From positions 4,588,001 through 4,652,000 of the forward strand of contig NZ_JBHSWE010000001.1 of NCBI RefSeq assembly GCF_042661465.1: a DNA stretch of 64,000 bases, written 5' to 3'. Position 1 is the stretch's first letter. Each line of letters begins with the position of its first letter. This document shows, one piece after another, positions 14,144 through 23,479 of this stretch. The DNA is from Marinobacterium_A aestuariivivens (GTDB taxonomy: Bacteria; Pseudomonadota; Gammaproteobacteria; Pseudomonadales; Balneatricaceae). The notes beneath the pieces are model-generated. The model ran no database searches and was not told the origin of the DNA. It saw only the letters and a program-made list of their open reading frames with translations. Position numbers and translations under genes: made by a program.

Positions 14144-14662
14144 TCACCCGTCACCCTCGGCCTGTGGCAACGTCACCCGGTCATTGACGATTATCACCGG
14201 CTTTTGCAGCAGCAGGTTGTTGGGGTAGGAGATGGTTTCGCCGTTGTCGCCCCGCAGCAGCACCTGGAACAGGGTGATCTCGACGATTTCGCCGATCAGG
14301 GTTTCCTCGTCGTCGAGGATGCGGATGCGGTGGCCGATCCGTGCCGGGAAGGTGAAGAAGATGATTACGCTCGAGGTGACGTTGCTGAGGATCGACCACT
14401 GGGCGAAGAGGGCGACGCCGACGATGGCGAAGATCGACGAGGCGAACAGCATCAGGTTGCCGTAGTCGATGCTCCAGATCAGCGACACCATGACGACGGC
14501 CGCGAACAGGCTGAGGCCGTTGAAATACTTGCTGATGTAGGCGACGCGCTGCAGCGGCACCTTCTTCGCGCTGGCCAATGACAGCATCAGGCGGCGGATC
14601 AGGTGGGAGACGACGAAATAACCGATGATGATGCCAGTGGTGGCCAGAATCTGGGTATACAC
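14144..14662 (-). CDS. Small MscS-type mechanosensitive ion channel
   Basis: A 172-aa protein with two N-terminal membrane helices (about residues 4-24 and 48-66), a third MscS-like helix rich in Ala/Gly/Leu (LFASSIFAIVGVALFAQWSIL) and the start of the beta domain (SNVTSSVIIFFTFPARIGHRIRILDD ... GEIVEITLFQVLLRGDNGETISYPNNLLLQKP). This is the minimal conserved core; the usual C-terminal cytoplasmic cage is short or absent, so gating properties may differ from MscS. The family opens under membrane tension to release osmolytes. It lies 69 bases after the BCCT transporter gene and may be co-transcribed, an osmotic-stress pairing. Confidence 0.82.
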   Translation of the reverse strand: MYTQILATTGIIIGYFVVSHLIRRLMLSLASAKKVPLQRVAYISKYFNGLSLFAAVVMVSLIWSIDYGNLMLFASSIFAIVGVALFAQWSILSNVTSSVIIFFTFPARIGHRIRILDDEETLIGEIVEITLFQVLLRGDNGETISYPNNLLLQKPVIIVNDRVTLPQAEGDG

Positions 14663-14731
14663 TTGAACCCCTTGCAGGTTGAGCGAATTGCGCCCTTTGT
14701 AGCACGCCGGCGGGCGAAAAACGAGTCGCCG

Positions 14732-16428
14732 TCATAGCCGCGACGGATGGCTGTCCGGATCGCCCTCTTCGTGGGGCTTGTCGGTATGCTGGACGCCATG
14801 ATGCGCCGCTTCCGGCGTATCCCAGGTACCCTCTGCGGTCCAGGGGTCGTCCTTCGGGAAGGCCTCGATATAGATCTCCTTGTCTTCGTAGTCGGGCTGA
14901 TAGCGCAGGTCGTAGTGAGCCGCACGCACGATCGAGATGCACAGCAGCAGGGCGACCAGCAGCAGCGGCACGCCGCCGATGACGCTGGCGGTCTGCAAGG
15001 TCTGCAGTCCGCCCAGGAACATCAGCACGATGGGCATTACCGACAGGGCGAAGGCCCAGAACAGCCGGTTCCAGCGCACCGGCTCCTCGTCGACCTCCTT
15101 CTGCACCACGGCGGCAAGGATGTAGGAGATCGAGTCGAAGGTGGTGGCCGTGAAGATCAGCGCGAGCAGCGTGAAGACGAACACCACCATATTGCTCATC
15201 GGCAGGGTTTTGAGCATGGCGAATATCGCGGCCGTCGGGCTCTGGTTGTTGAGAATGTCCATCACGTCGAGGGTGCCGGACAACTGCAGATAGACGCCGT
15301 AGTTGCCGAGCACCATGAAGAACGCAAAGCAGCCGAGGGTACCGTAGAAGATCGAACCGGCCACCATGGTCCTGATGGTGCGGCCACGAGAGATGCGGGC
15401 GATGAAGAGTCCGACGCTGGGGGCGAACACCAGCCACCAGGCCCAGTAGAAGATGGTCCAGTCCTGCGGGAAATGGGTGTCCTTGAAGTCGGCGAACTGG
15501 GCGAAGGGTTCGGTCCAGCTGGCCATGTGCACCAGGTTGTCGAGTACCCGCCCCAGGGCATCGAGTCCGGTATTGGCCAAGAACAGGGTCGGCCCGGTGA
15601 GAAAAACGAATACGAGCAGGAACAGCGCCAGCCAGAAGTTGATGTCGGACAACAGCCGGATGCCCTTTTTCAGGCCGACGAAGGCGCTGTAGCCGAAAAT
15701 GGCGGTGCAGATCAGCAGCACGATGATGCGGGTGGTCAGGTTGATAGGCACGCCGAACAGCTCGTGCACGCCCTCGTTGATCAGCGGGGCCGCCAGCCCC
15801 AGCGAGGTGGCGCCGCCGCCGAGCATGCCGAAGATGAACAGAACGTCGACCAGTTTGCCGATACCGCCGCGGGCATGCTTCTCGCCCAGCACCGGCATCA
15901 GCGCCTCGCTGATCTTCAGTACGCTGTGGTTGCGCACATAGTAGAAATAGGCGATCGGCAGCGCCGGGATCAGGTAGATCGACCAGGCCAGGGCCCCCAG
16001 TGGAAGATGCCGTAGGCCACGGCCCAGCGGGCGGCCTCCGGCGTACCGCCTTCGATCTGGAACGGGGGCGCCTGGTAGTAGTAGACCCACTCGATCATCG
16101 ACCAGTAGAGGATGGAGGCGCCGATGCCGGAACAGAACAGCATAGCCGCCCAGGACAGGGTCGAGAATTCGGGGTCCTCCTCCGCCTCGCCGAGCTTGAT
16201 CTGGCCGATTTCGCTGAAGATGATATAGACCATGAAACCGCCGGCCCCCAGGCCCAGCATCAGATAGAGAATGCCCAGTTTGTCGGTGACGAAATTCTTC
16301 GCCGCGAGCACCCAGGCTTCGCCGGCCTCCGGAAACAGGATCAGCGGAACGGTTACCGCGAACAGCAGAAAGAGGGCGCCGAAGAAGGTCGGTTTATCGA
16401 TGACTTGCCAGCCGCTATGTGAGCTCAT
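14732..16428 (-). CDS. BCCT-family betaine/carnitine/choline transporter, frameshifted in this sequence
   Basis: A secondary transporter for quaternary ammonium compounds in the inner membrane. The BCCT signature DWTIFYWAWWLVFAPSVGLFIARISRGRTI is intact and about twelve hydrophobic segments are visible; IGASILYWSMIEWVYYY holds substrate-box aromatics. The frame breaks near 15996 in a run that reads GGGGGCCC on the coding strand; one extra G joins AYGIFHWGP to LAWSIYLIPALP, giving 565 aa. The ATG at 16428 follows AGGAGG. An AraC-type regulator starts 149 bases away in the opposite direction and could control it. The exact substrate cannot be read from sequence. Confidence 0.87.
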
Positions 16429-16577
16429 GCCGAAGTGCCCTCCTTGCCGGTTTTTTATTGGCGTGACCGAAGTATAAGATCGGCCTGGTGGTGTCGCTAA
16501 TGGGGGCCTGGCGCAGGGCCGGCTGTTTCGTTGCCTTTTCTGCAGGCGTCTGTACCACAAGGTGCTATCATCCGCAT

Positions 16578-17312
16578 ATGTCCTACTCCCATCTGATCCT
16601 CGACCTGCGCAGTTACGACCGTGAAACCCGGCGCCATCACCACGACTATCACCAGCTGGTGCTGCCGGTCGAGGGTGCGCTTGAAATGAGCATCGGCGGG
16701 CGTGAAGGCATCGTCGGGCCGGGGCAGGGCGCGGTGATTGCGGCGGGCGACGATCATGCCTTCGCCGCCGACGAGGCCAACCGCTTTATCGTCGCCGATA
16801 TTCCCGCCGCGCTGGCGCCGGAGCTGGAGCGGCTGCCGTCCTTCATTCCCCTGGACAGCTCGCTGGGACAGTACATCGGTTTTCTTCAGGCCGAACTGGA
16901 ACGTTCCGGCATCGCCACCCATGGCCGGCGCCAGATGCTGTTGCTGCTGGTCCAGTTGCTGACCGAACGCTATGGCAGCGATCTGCAGATCGACCGCCGG
17001 GTCAAGGCGGCGCGCAGCTGGATCGACGGGCATCTCGATCAGACCTTCATCCTGGCGGACCTCGCCGCCGTTGCCCATCTCAGCCCGCGCCGGCTGTCGG
17101 AACTGTTCAAGGACTGCTTCGGCATGACGCCGCAGCAGTATCAGCTCGAGCGCCGCATGCAGGAAGCCTGGGCGCTGCTGGAAACCAGCAACCTCAGTAT
17201 TCAGCGCATCGCCGAGCGGGTCGGCTACGGCAATCTCGCCGCGTTCAGCGATCGCTTCCGCCGCCATTTCGGCAAGTCGCCGCGCTATTTCCGCGGCAGC
17301 GACCGCCACTGA
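16578..17312 (+). CDS. AraC-family transcriptional regulator
   Basis: A 244-aa protein with an N-terminal cupin-like sensing domain (RHHHDYHQLVLPVEGALE) and a C-terminal pair of helix-turn-helix motifs: DQTFILADLAAVAHLSPRRLSELFKDCFGMTPQQY near residues 152-186, then LSIQRIAERVGYGNLAAFSDRFRRHFGKSPRYFR. The ATG at 16578 is used; upstream in-frame codons are not conserved-looking. It is divergent from the BCCT transporter and 156 bases before a DMT exporter gene, so either could be its target. The cupin with histidines suggests a small-molecule ligand, unknown here. Confidence 0.85.
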   Translation: MSYSHLILDLRSYDRETRRHHHDYHQLVLPVEGALEMSIGGREGIVGPGQGAVIAAGDDHAFAADEANRFIVADIPAALAPELERLPSFIPLDSSLGQYIGFLQAELERSGIATHGRRQMLLLLVQLLTERYGSDLQIDRRVKAARSWIDGHLDQTFILADLAAVAHLSPRRLSELFKDCFGMTPQQYQLERRMQEAWALLETSNLSIQRIAERVGYGNLAAFSDRFRRHFGKSPRYFRGSDRH

Positions 17313-17468
17313 CGCAAAGCGATCTGACGTTGAACGTTCCGGCCGCTCCGGCGTTGACCTCAACAAACGTCTTTCTTCCTGATCGGCAAAGTATCCGGTT
17401 GCTCCGCGAAAGTCACAACACCCCGATCGCGCTATGCTTGCCCCATCTACACTCACCGGAGTTGCAAC

Positions 17469-18380
17469 ATGAATCAGGGACGGGCGACCGCCATCGGCTC
17501 AATTTCCGTCGTGCTCTGGGGCACGCTGGCATTGCTGACCCAGCTGACCGGCAATCAGATACCGCCTTTCCAGATGCTGTTCATGACCTTCGCCATCGCC
17601 TGGGCGCTGATGATGGTGAAAGGACTGCTGCTGGGACCGGCGCCGCTGAAGCAGCTGCGTCAGCCGCTACGGGCCTGGCTGCTGGGCGTCGGCGGGCTGT
17701 TCGGCTATCACCTGTGCTATTTCGCCGCCATGGCCCTGGCGCCGGCGGTCGAGGTCAGTCTGCTGGCCTATCTCTGGCCGCTATTGATCGTGCTGTTTTC
17801 GGCGCTGCTGCCGGGGCAGCGTCTGCTGGCCGTCCATCTCGTCGGGGCGCTGATGGCGCTGGTCGGCTGCTGGTTGCTGCTGGATCGCGGCGACAGCGGT
17901 TTCGAGACGCAGTACCTGGCCGGTTACGCCCTGGCGCTCGGCTGTGCGCTGATCTGGTCCACCTATTCGGTGGCCAGCCGGCTGGTGGCGAGCGTTCCGA
18001 CCGACGCCGTGGGCTGGTTCTGCGGTGCCACGGCGCTGGCGGGCCTGGTCTGCCACCTGCTCTGGGAAGCCTGGATCTGGCCGCAGCAAGCGCTGCAGTG
18101 GGTCGGCATCCTCGGCCTCGGCCTCGGCCCCGTCGGCATTGCCTTCTTTACCTGGGACCACGGCGTCAAGCACGGCGATCTGCGCCTGCTCGGGGTGCTC
18201 GCCTACGGTGCGCCGCTGGTCTCGACGGTGCTGCTGGTGCTGGCCGGCTTCGCCGAGCCCGGCTGGGCCTTGATGCTGGCGAGCCTGCTGATCGTCGGCG
18301 GCGCCCTGGTTGCCGGCGTCGGCCCCTGGCTGATCAGCAAAGGCAGCACCGAGGCCGCCGCCGAGCCGGCCGCGGACTGA
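17469..18380 (+). CDS. DMT-superfamily (EamA) exporter, YddG-like
   Basis: A 303-aa inner-membrane protein with ten predicted helices in two EamA repeats (residues about 5-140 and 150-290). SIGSISVVLWGTLALLTQLTG opens the first repeat. LGLGPVGIAFFTWDHGVKHGDLR in the second half is typical of the YddG aromatic amino acid / metabolite exporter branch. The ATG at 17469 follows GGAG. The end of the gene touches the target duplication of the downstream insertion sequence, but the stop codon lies before it, so the protein is intact. The exported compound is unknown. Confidence 0.8.
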   Translation: MNQGRATAIGSISVVLWGTLALLTQLTGNQIPPFQMLFMTFAIAWALMMVKGLLLGPAPLKQLRQPLRAWLLGVGGLFGYHLCYFAAMALAPAVEVSLLAYLWPLLIVLFSALLPGQRLLAVHLVGALMALVGCWLLLDRGDSGFETQYLAGYALALGCALIWSTYSVASRLVASVPTDAVGWFCGATALAGLVCHLLWEAWIWPQQALQWVGILGLGLGPVGIAFFTWDHGVKHGDLRLLGVLAYGAPLVSTVLLVLAGFAEPGWALMLASLLIVGGALVAGVGPWLISKGSTEAAAEPAAD

Positions 18381-18392
18381 ATCCATAGGCCG

Positions 18393-19622
18393 CAGGGCAA
18401 TCGCACTATCACGAGGCGATGACAAGATCGTCAGGGTCGATGTGGTCGGGCCTGTCTGACACGCCGTGAACTCGTCCCTGAGGGCTCGGCTGCCGCCGTC
18501 CTGGCGGCAGACGGTCAGCCAGACCCGACCACATCAGCCTCGGCGAGCCCGGTGCCGGTACGAAAACGGCTTAATTCCGGCATTTGCAGCAACCATTGCC
18601 ATGCTGCCGAACCCCAAGCCTTTCTTCGAATCCCTCCCCGATCCGCGCCGGACCACGCAAAACAAGCTGCATGGGCTGTCGGACATCCTCAGTATCGCCC
18701 TTTGTGCAATACTCTCCGGCATGGATGACTGGGAAGCCGTAGCAGAATTCTTGTTCGACCTGGACGGCGTCACGGTGACGATCGACGCTATCGGCTGTCA
18801 GAAAACGGTGGCCCGGCAGATCACCGAGGGCGGTGGCGACTATGTGCTGGCCCTCAAGGGGGACCAGAGCACCTTGCATGACGACGTTCGCTTGTTCATG
18901 GACACCGAAGCCAAACACCATCCCCAGGGCCACGCCGACGCCGTGGAGAAAGACCACGGCCGGATCGAAACACGCCGCATCTGGGTCAGTGACGAGATCG
19001 ACTGGCTGGCGCAGAAGCCGGACTGGCCGGGGCTGCGGACGTTGGTTATGGTGAAGAGCCAGCGCGAACTCAACGGTCAGGTGTCGCATGAGCGTCGCTG
19101 CTTTATCACCTCTCATGCCGCTGATCCGGAGCGGATCGGCCGTCACATCCGCCATCATTGGCGGGTCGAGAATAGCCTGCACTGGGTGCTCGACATGGCC
19201 TTCAACGAGGACCCGTCAAGCGCAAGAATCGGACATGCAGCGCAGAATCCGGCCCTCACCCGGCGCTTCGCCCTGAACCTCCTGCGCCAGGCCAGGGGCT
19301 CCAAACCCGGGGTCAAGAATAAGCGGCTGCGTGCTGCCTATGACGACGCCTTCCGGGCCTCGGTGCTGCAACTGACGCCGCGAGTGCACGGATGGTTCTC
19401 GCCGCCGGCATGCCTGGCCATTGTCGGGTAGCAAACCGGGTTCGGTGCGTCTGTCGGTTGGCACCGCGCTGTCGAGGGGTGGGGGTACCGCTTCAGGGCG
19501 ACCGTCTGCCGCCAGGGAGGGCGGCAGCCGAGCGGTCAGGGACGACGTAAAGCGTGTCGCCCGGAAACGGTACCGCCGGCCCGGACTGGCACTCACAGTC
19601 GTCAGGTAGTGCGATTGCCCTG
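18393..19622 (+). mobile_element. ISAs1-family insertion sequence (1,230 bp), internally deleted
   Basis: The ends are perfect 16-base terminal inverted repeats CAGGGCAATCGCACTA (18393-18408 and its reverse complement at 19607-19622). They are flanked by an exact 10-base direct repeat CCATAGGCCG at 18383-18392 and 19623-19632, the target duplication. Beyond the tips, both subterminal regions continue as a longer imperfect inverted repeat (about 18393-18530 against 19485-19622), including a CGGCTGCCGCC...GGCGGCAGACGG hairpin at each end. The intact duplication points to a fairly recent insertion. The transposase inside has lost part of its catalytic core. The element lies between a DMT exporter gene and the exaC promoter. 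Confidence 0.9.
18601..19431 (+). pseudogene. ISAs1-family transposase with internal deletion
   Basis: From the ATG at 18601 the reading frame gives 276 aa: the N-terminal DUF4338-like start (PKPFFESLPDPRRTTQNKL, then DILSIALCAILSGMDDWEAVAEF) passes directly into DLDGVTVTIDAIGCQKTVARQI and the DDE-type C-terminus (HHWRVENSLHWVLDMAFNED). Complete ISAs1 transposases are about 370-380 aa and carry an AIDGKT segment with the first catalytic Asp between these blocks; here it is absent. The join is in frame, so a shortened protein could be made but should not be active by itself. The last residues after VLQL also diverge from the family. Confidence 0.85.
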
Positions 19623-19632
19623 CCATAGGCCG

Positions 19633-19642
19633 AAAGTACTAT
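19633..19642 (+). promoter_or_regulatory. AAAGTACTAT element before exaC
   Basis: The decamer begins directly after the right copy of the IS target duplication, 133 bases before the exaC start. A one-mismatch copy (AAAGTACCAT) lies 81 bases before pqqA at 59069. Since both genes serve PQQ-dependent alcohol oxidation, a shared regulator site is possible. The match is short. Confidence 0.3.
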
Positions 19643-19775
19643 TCGGATCCCCGTTTTTCTGTGCCAAGGGAGCATGGGGCTCCCGGTGGTCGCTGGCTAA
19701 GATGCATCTGTAGTCGAACAGGTAACGGCGCCAGGCAAGGTGTCGGAGCGATAACAACAAAGAGGCACGATAACG

Positions 19776-21296
19776 ATGATCTACGCACAGCCGGGAACCG
19801 AAGGTTCCGTTGTTTCTTTCAAACCGCGTTATGGCAACTTCATCGGTGGCGAATGGGTTGCGCCGGTCAAAGGCGAGTATTTCCAGAACATCTCGCCGGT
19901 GACCGGTCAGCCGTTCTGCGAGATCCCGCGCTCCTCTGCCGAGGATATCGAACTGGCACTGGACGCCGCCCACGGGGCCAAGGCCGCCTGGGGCAAGGCC
20001 TCCGTCACCGAAAGGTCCAACATCCTGCTGAAGATCGCCGATCGCATCGAGGCCAATCTCGAGGCGCTGGCCGTCGCCGAAACCTGGGACAACGGCAAGG
20101 CCGTGCGCGAGACCCTGGCCGCCGACGTGCCGCTTTCGGCTGATCACTTCCGCTACTTCGCCGGCTGCGTCCGTGCCCAGGAAGGTTCCATCGGCGAGAT
20201 CGACGAAAACACCGTCGCCTACCACTTCCACGAGCCGCTGGGCGTGGTCGGGCAGATCATTCCGTGGAACTTCCCGCTGCTGATGGCGGCCTGGAAACTG
20301 GCCCCGGCCCTGGCCGCCGGCAACTGCATCGTGCTCAAGCCCGCCGAGCAGACGCCTGCCTCGATCCTGGTGCTGGCCGAAATCATCGGCGATCTGCTGC
20401 CGGCCGGTGTGCTGAACATCGTCAACGGTTACGGCGCCGAAGCCGGTCAGGCGCTGGCGACCAGCAAGCGCATCGCCAAGATCGCCTTCACCGGCTCCAC
20501 GCCGGTCGGCTCGCACATTCTCAAGTGCGCCGCCGAAAACATCATCCCGTCCACCGTCGAGCTCGGCGGCAAGTCGCCGAACATCTACTTCGAGGACGTG
20601 GTGAAGCATGAAGACAGCTTCCTGAGCAAGTGCGTCGAAGGCACCGTGCTGGCGTTCTTCAACCAGGGCGAGGTCTGCACCTGCCCGTCTCGTCTGCTGG
20701 TGCAGGAAAGCATCTACGACGACTTCATCGGCCGGGTCATCGAACGCACCCGCCAGATCAAGCGCGGCAACCCGCTGGATACCGACACCATGGTCGGCGC
20801 CCAGGCCTCGCAGGAGCAGTTCGACAAGATCATGGGCTACTTCGAGATCGGCCGCGGCGAAGGCGCCGAGGTGCTGATCGGCGGCGGCGCCGAGCGTCTG
20901 GAAGGGGCCCTGAACAGCGGCTACTACATCCAGCCGACGCTGCTGCGCGGCAACAACCAGATGCGCGTCTTCCAGGAGGAGATCTTCGGCCCGGTGGTCT
21001 CGGTCACCACCTTCAAGGACGAGGCGGAAGCCCTGGCCGTGGCCAACGACACCGAATTCGGCCTCGGCGCCGGCGTCTGGACCCGCGATATGAACCGCGC
21101 CTACCGCATGGGCCGCGGCATCGAGGCGGGCCGCGTCTGGACCAACTGCTACCACCATTACCCGGCCCACGCCGCCTTCGGTGGCTACAAGAAGTCCGGT
21201 GTCGGTCGCGAGACCCACAAGATGATGCTCGACCACTATCAGCAGACCAAGAACCTGCTGGTCAGCTACGACGTCAACCCGCTGGGCTTCTTCTGA
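19776..21296 (+). CDS. exaC: NAD-dependent acetaldehyde dehydrogenase, ExaC/AldB type
   Basis: A complete 506-aa aldehyde dehydrogenase. The NAD-binding FTGSTPVGSHIL, catalytic Glu in VELGGKSPNIYF and nucleophile Cys in FFNQGEVCTCPSRL are all visible. The N-terminus (YAQPGTEGSVVSFKPRYGNFIGGEW) and the C-terminus (KSGVGRETHKMMLDHYQQTKNLLVSYD) are those of ExaC and AldB, cytosolic enzymes that oxidise acetaldehyde and other short aldehydes formed by PQQ-dependent alcohol dehydrogenase. AAAGAGG precedes the ATG. A pqq cluster 39 kb away supports this role. The IS at 18393-19622 lies only 153 bases upstream and may have displaced regulatory DNA. Confidence 0.9.
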   Translation: MIYAQPGTEGSVVSFKPRYGNFIGGEWVAPVKGEYFQNISPVTGQPFCEIPRSSAEDIELALDAAHGAKAAWGKASVTERSNILLKIADRIEANLEALAVAETWDNGKAVRETLAADVPLSADHFRYFAGCVRAQEGSIGEIDENTVAYHFHEPLGVVGQIIPWNFPLLMAAWKLAPALAAGNCIVLKPAEQTPASILVLAEIIGDLLPAGVLNIVNGYGAEAGQALATSKRIAKIAFTGSTPVGSHILKCAAENIIPSTVELGGKSPNIYFEDVVKHEDSFLSKCVEGTVLAFFNQGEVCTCPSRLLVQESIYDDFIGRVIERTRQIKRGNPLDTDTMVGAQASQEQFDKIMGYFEIGRGEGAEVLIGGGAERLEGALNSGYYIQPTLLRGNNQMRVFQEEIFGPVVSVTTFKDEAEALAVANDTEFGLGAGVWTRDMNRAYRMGRGIEAGRVWTNCYHHYPAHAAFGGYKKSGVGRETHKMMLDHYQQTKNLLVSYDVNPLGFF

Positions 21297-21307
21297 TCCT
21301 GCGGTAG

Positions 21308-21340
21308 TCCCGGGCCCCGAATCAGCCTTCGGGGCCGGGA
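21308..21340 (+). terminator. GC-rich hairpin after exaC
   Basis: GGCCCCGA pairs with TCGGGGCC and flanking CCC with GGG, with one bulge and an eight-base loop, 12 bases after the exaC stop. There is no T-run, so it may be a weak or Rho-assisted terminator or an mRNA stabiliser. Confidence 0.5.
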
Positions 21341-21461
21341 GTCGCCAGATAAGTTGAAACAGGTCTCTGCGACTTGTCTAGAGGCTCCCTTGAACTACAC
21401 TTTGAATCTGGCCTGCGTGGTCAGCCAACCCCTGAACAGAGTAATTGCACTCTCAGGTTTC

Positions 21462-21487
21462 AGCGCGGCCTCGGCCGCGCTTTTTTA
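21462..21487 (+). terminator. Strong intrinsic terminator not adjacent to any gene
   Basis: The stem AGCGCGGCC / GGCCGCGCT with a two-base loop runs into six T. It lies 166 bases after exaC, with the exaC hairpin in between, and 300 bases before the next gene. A small hairpin (AGAGT/ACTCT, 21438-21454) stands just before it. It may end a small RNA or be a second exaC terminator. Confidence 0.7.
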
Positions 21488-21790
21488 TGTGTGAGTTTCC
21501 AGTCACCAGTCAATAGTATCCAGCGGGTCAGGCCCCTGCGGGAGGCGCGCCCCGCGCCGAAAGCGGCAGGTGACGGGTGACGCGTTACGCGTGACAAAAG
21601 CGCCGACCGATCTCGACGTAGGATGCCGCAGAGCGCAGCGATGCGCATCATCCGGACAGGCGCCGGCCGAAAACCGGCATAAGGCTGCACCCCGATTCGC
21701 ACTGGCGCGTTAGCGGCAAATGCGTCACTATCGGATCGGTCATGGACGACCGGCCCGTCCCCTGGGGGCGACAACTCAACCGCTATTTAT
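21488..21790. other. Non-coding stretch with repeat fragments
   Basis: No gene is visible. It holds a GTGACGGGTGACGCGT repeat (21569-21595) like those at 10301 and 14131, and a GTAGGATGCCGCAGAGCGCAGC-like dispersed repeat near 21619. The promoter of the next gene must lie here but I cannot define it. Confidence 0.45.
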
Positions 21791-22936
21791 ATGAAGACGA
21801 ACATGGACGTACGCAGGATCTTGATCCTCGGTGGATACGGTAACTTTGGCAAGCGGATTGCCGAAAGCCTGGCGTTACTGACAGGAATCACCGTTACCGT
21901 CGCAGGACGCGATGCCGGGAAGGCCCGGCAGTTGTGCCGGGATTTATCGGCAAAAGGAGCTCGGGCGCTGCTCGAAGAGGCGGTCGTCGATATCAACGAT
22001 GAGCACTTCATCGACGAGCTCGGAGCCTTATCCCCCGATCTGGTGATTCATACCGGCGGCCCTTTTCAGGGTCAGGACTACCGGGTGGCCGAAGCCTGCA
22101 TTGCGGTCGGCTGTCACTACATCGACCTGGCGGACGATCGCCGCTTCGTCTGCGATATCGTTGCGCTGAACGAGCAGGCCATGCAGCGTAATCTGCTGGT
22201 TGTATCGGGGGCGAGTTCGGTGCCCGGTCTCTCCTCGACGGTTATCGACAGCCTGATGGACAGGTTCTCACGCCTCGATGAAATAGACTTTGCGATAGCG
22301 CCCGGCAATCGGGCCGAACGGGGTGATGCGACGGTCAGGGGCATTCTTTCCTATACCGGCCATCCCTTTATGGCCTTCCGTAAAGGCGAGTGGGTCGAGC
22401 AGTACGGCTGGATGTCTCCCAGGAGGTTGCACTTCGGCGATGTCGTCGGCAGGCGTTGGTTGGCCAACGTCGACATCCCCGACCTGGAACTGTTCCCCGA
22501 ACGCTACCGGCCCGTGAATACCGTCAGGTTCCAGGCCGGCCTGGAACTGCCGCTGCTTCACTTCACGATGGTCTTCATGGCGCTGCTGGCCAAAATGGGC
22601 CTGATCAGGGACTGGTCTGTTTTCACGAAGCCAATCTTCAACGGCGGCGAGTTCTTCAGGGGTTTGGGTACCGATATCGGGGGGATGCAGATCAATCTCT
22701 CGGGTCTGGGAAAGGACCATGAGCCTCAGCGGATCAGGTGGACGCTCTGTGCCGAAAATAATGTGGGGCCCTATATACCCACGCTGTCAGCGATTATCCT
22801 TGCCAAGAAGTTGATCGCAGGCACACTCGACGCAACAGGCGCGAGGCCCTGCCTGGGCATGTACACATTGGAAGAGTTCGATGTGGAAGCTTCTCCGCTG
22901 GGTATTCATCACCAAACGGAGAGGGAAATTGGATAA
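21791..22936 (+). CDS. Saccharopine dehydrogenase-like NAD(P)-binding protein
   Basis: A 381-aa protein with an N-terminal Rossmann motif ILILGGYGNFGKRIAESL (residues about 9-26) and AGRDAGKA, the NADP-type second strand. GPFQGQDYRVAEACIAVGCHYIDLADD near residue 95 is typical of the saccharopine dehydrogenase-like oxidoreductase superfamily. The C-terminal half is family-specific and includes a short hydrophobic stretch (LLHFTMVFMALLAKMGLI), so membrane association is possible. The stop overlaps the start of the following DUF2269 gene, so the two probably act together. The substrate is unknown. Confidence 0.75.
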   Translation: MKTNMDVRRILILGGYGNFGKRIAESLALLTGITVTVAGRDAGKARQLCRDLSAKGARALLEEAVVDINDEHFIDELGALSPDLVIHTGGPFQGQDYRVAEACIAVGCHYIDLADDRRFVCDIVALNEQAMQRNLLVVSGASSVPGLSSTVIDSLMDRFSRLDEIDFAIAPGNRAERGDATVRGILSYTGHPFMAFRKGEWVEQYGWMSPRRLHFGDVVGRRWLANVDIPDLELFPERYRPVNTVRFQAGLELPLLHFTMVFMALLAKMGLIRDWSVFTKPIFNGGEFFRGLGTDIGGMQINLSGLGKDHEPQRIRWTLCAENNVGPYIPTLSAIILAKKLIAGTLDATGARPCLGMYTLEEFDVEASPLGIHHQTEREIG

Positions 22937-23402
22937 CTATCTGCTGCTGAAGATGATCCATATCCTGTGTGCAGTCGTCGTTGCCGGTACCGGAGCGGGT
23001 ATCGCCTTCTTCATGTTCATGGCCAGTCGTTCCTCCAATGTTGCGGCGATAGCTCTGACCGCACGCCATGTGGTGATGGCGGACTGGATCTTTACGACAC
23101 CTGCAGTGGTCGTGCAGTTAGTGACCGGTGTGCTGCTCATGCTGAGGCTGGAGTATTCGTTCAGCTCGACATGGTTTTATCTGGTGATCGCCCTCTATCT
23201 CTTCATTGGGGCCTGTTGGGTCCCCGTTGTGCTGATCCAGTACCGACTCAAGGCCCTTGCCGATGCCTCCCTGATTAACGGAGTACTCGAACCTGGCCTG
23301 AAGAAATTGATGCGGTGGTGGACGGCGCTGGGGGTGCCCGCCTTTGCAGCGATACTGGTCGTTTTCTGGTTGATGGTGTTCAAGCCCTTTGCCGTTGTGT
23401 AA
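22929..23402 (+). CDS. DUF2269-family integral membrane protein
   Basis: A protein of 157 aa with four hydrophobic segments (about residues 10-30, 50-70, 80-100, 130-152). LLLKMIHILCAVVVAGTGAGIAFFMF near the start is the DUF2269 signature. I chose the TTG at 22929, which follows GAGAGGG and overlaps the preceding stop by 8 bases, because family members start just before YLLLK; the ATG at 22881 would add 16 residues buried in the previous gene. The function of the family is not established. The tight overlap suggests a unit with the upstream reductase. Confidence 0.75.
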   Translation: MDNYLLLKMIHILCAVVVAGTGAGIAFFMFMASRSSNVAAIALTARHVVMADWIFTTPAVVVQLVTGVLLMLRLEYSFSSTWFYLVIALYLFIGACWVPVVLIQYRLKALADASLINGVLEPGLKKLMRWWTALGVPAFAAILVVFWLMVFKPFAVV

Positions 23403-23479
23403 TGACGTCAGTTATTGGTAAAGCCGGAAAAATGACGGGTCCCGGCCGGGCTTCGCAGTCTCGATAAAATGCGGTCCGG

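Noticed and set aside
14181..15437. 418-codon minus-strand open frame
   Set aside because: It overlaps the BCCT and MscS genes in another frame and has no recognisable motif.
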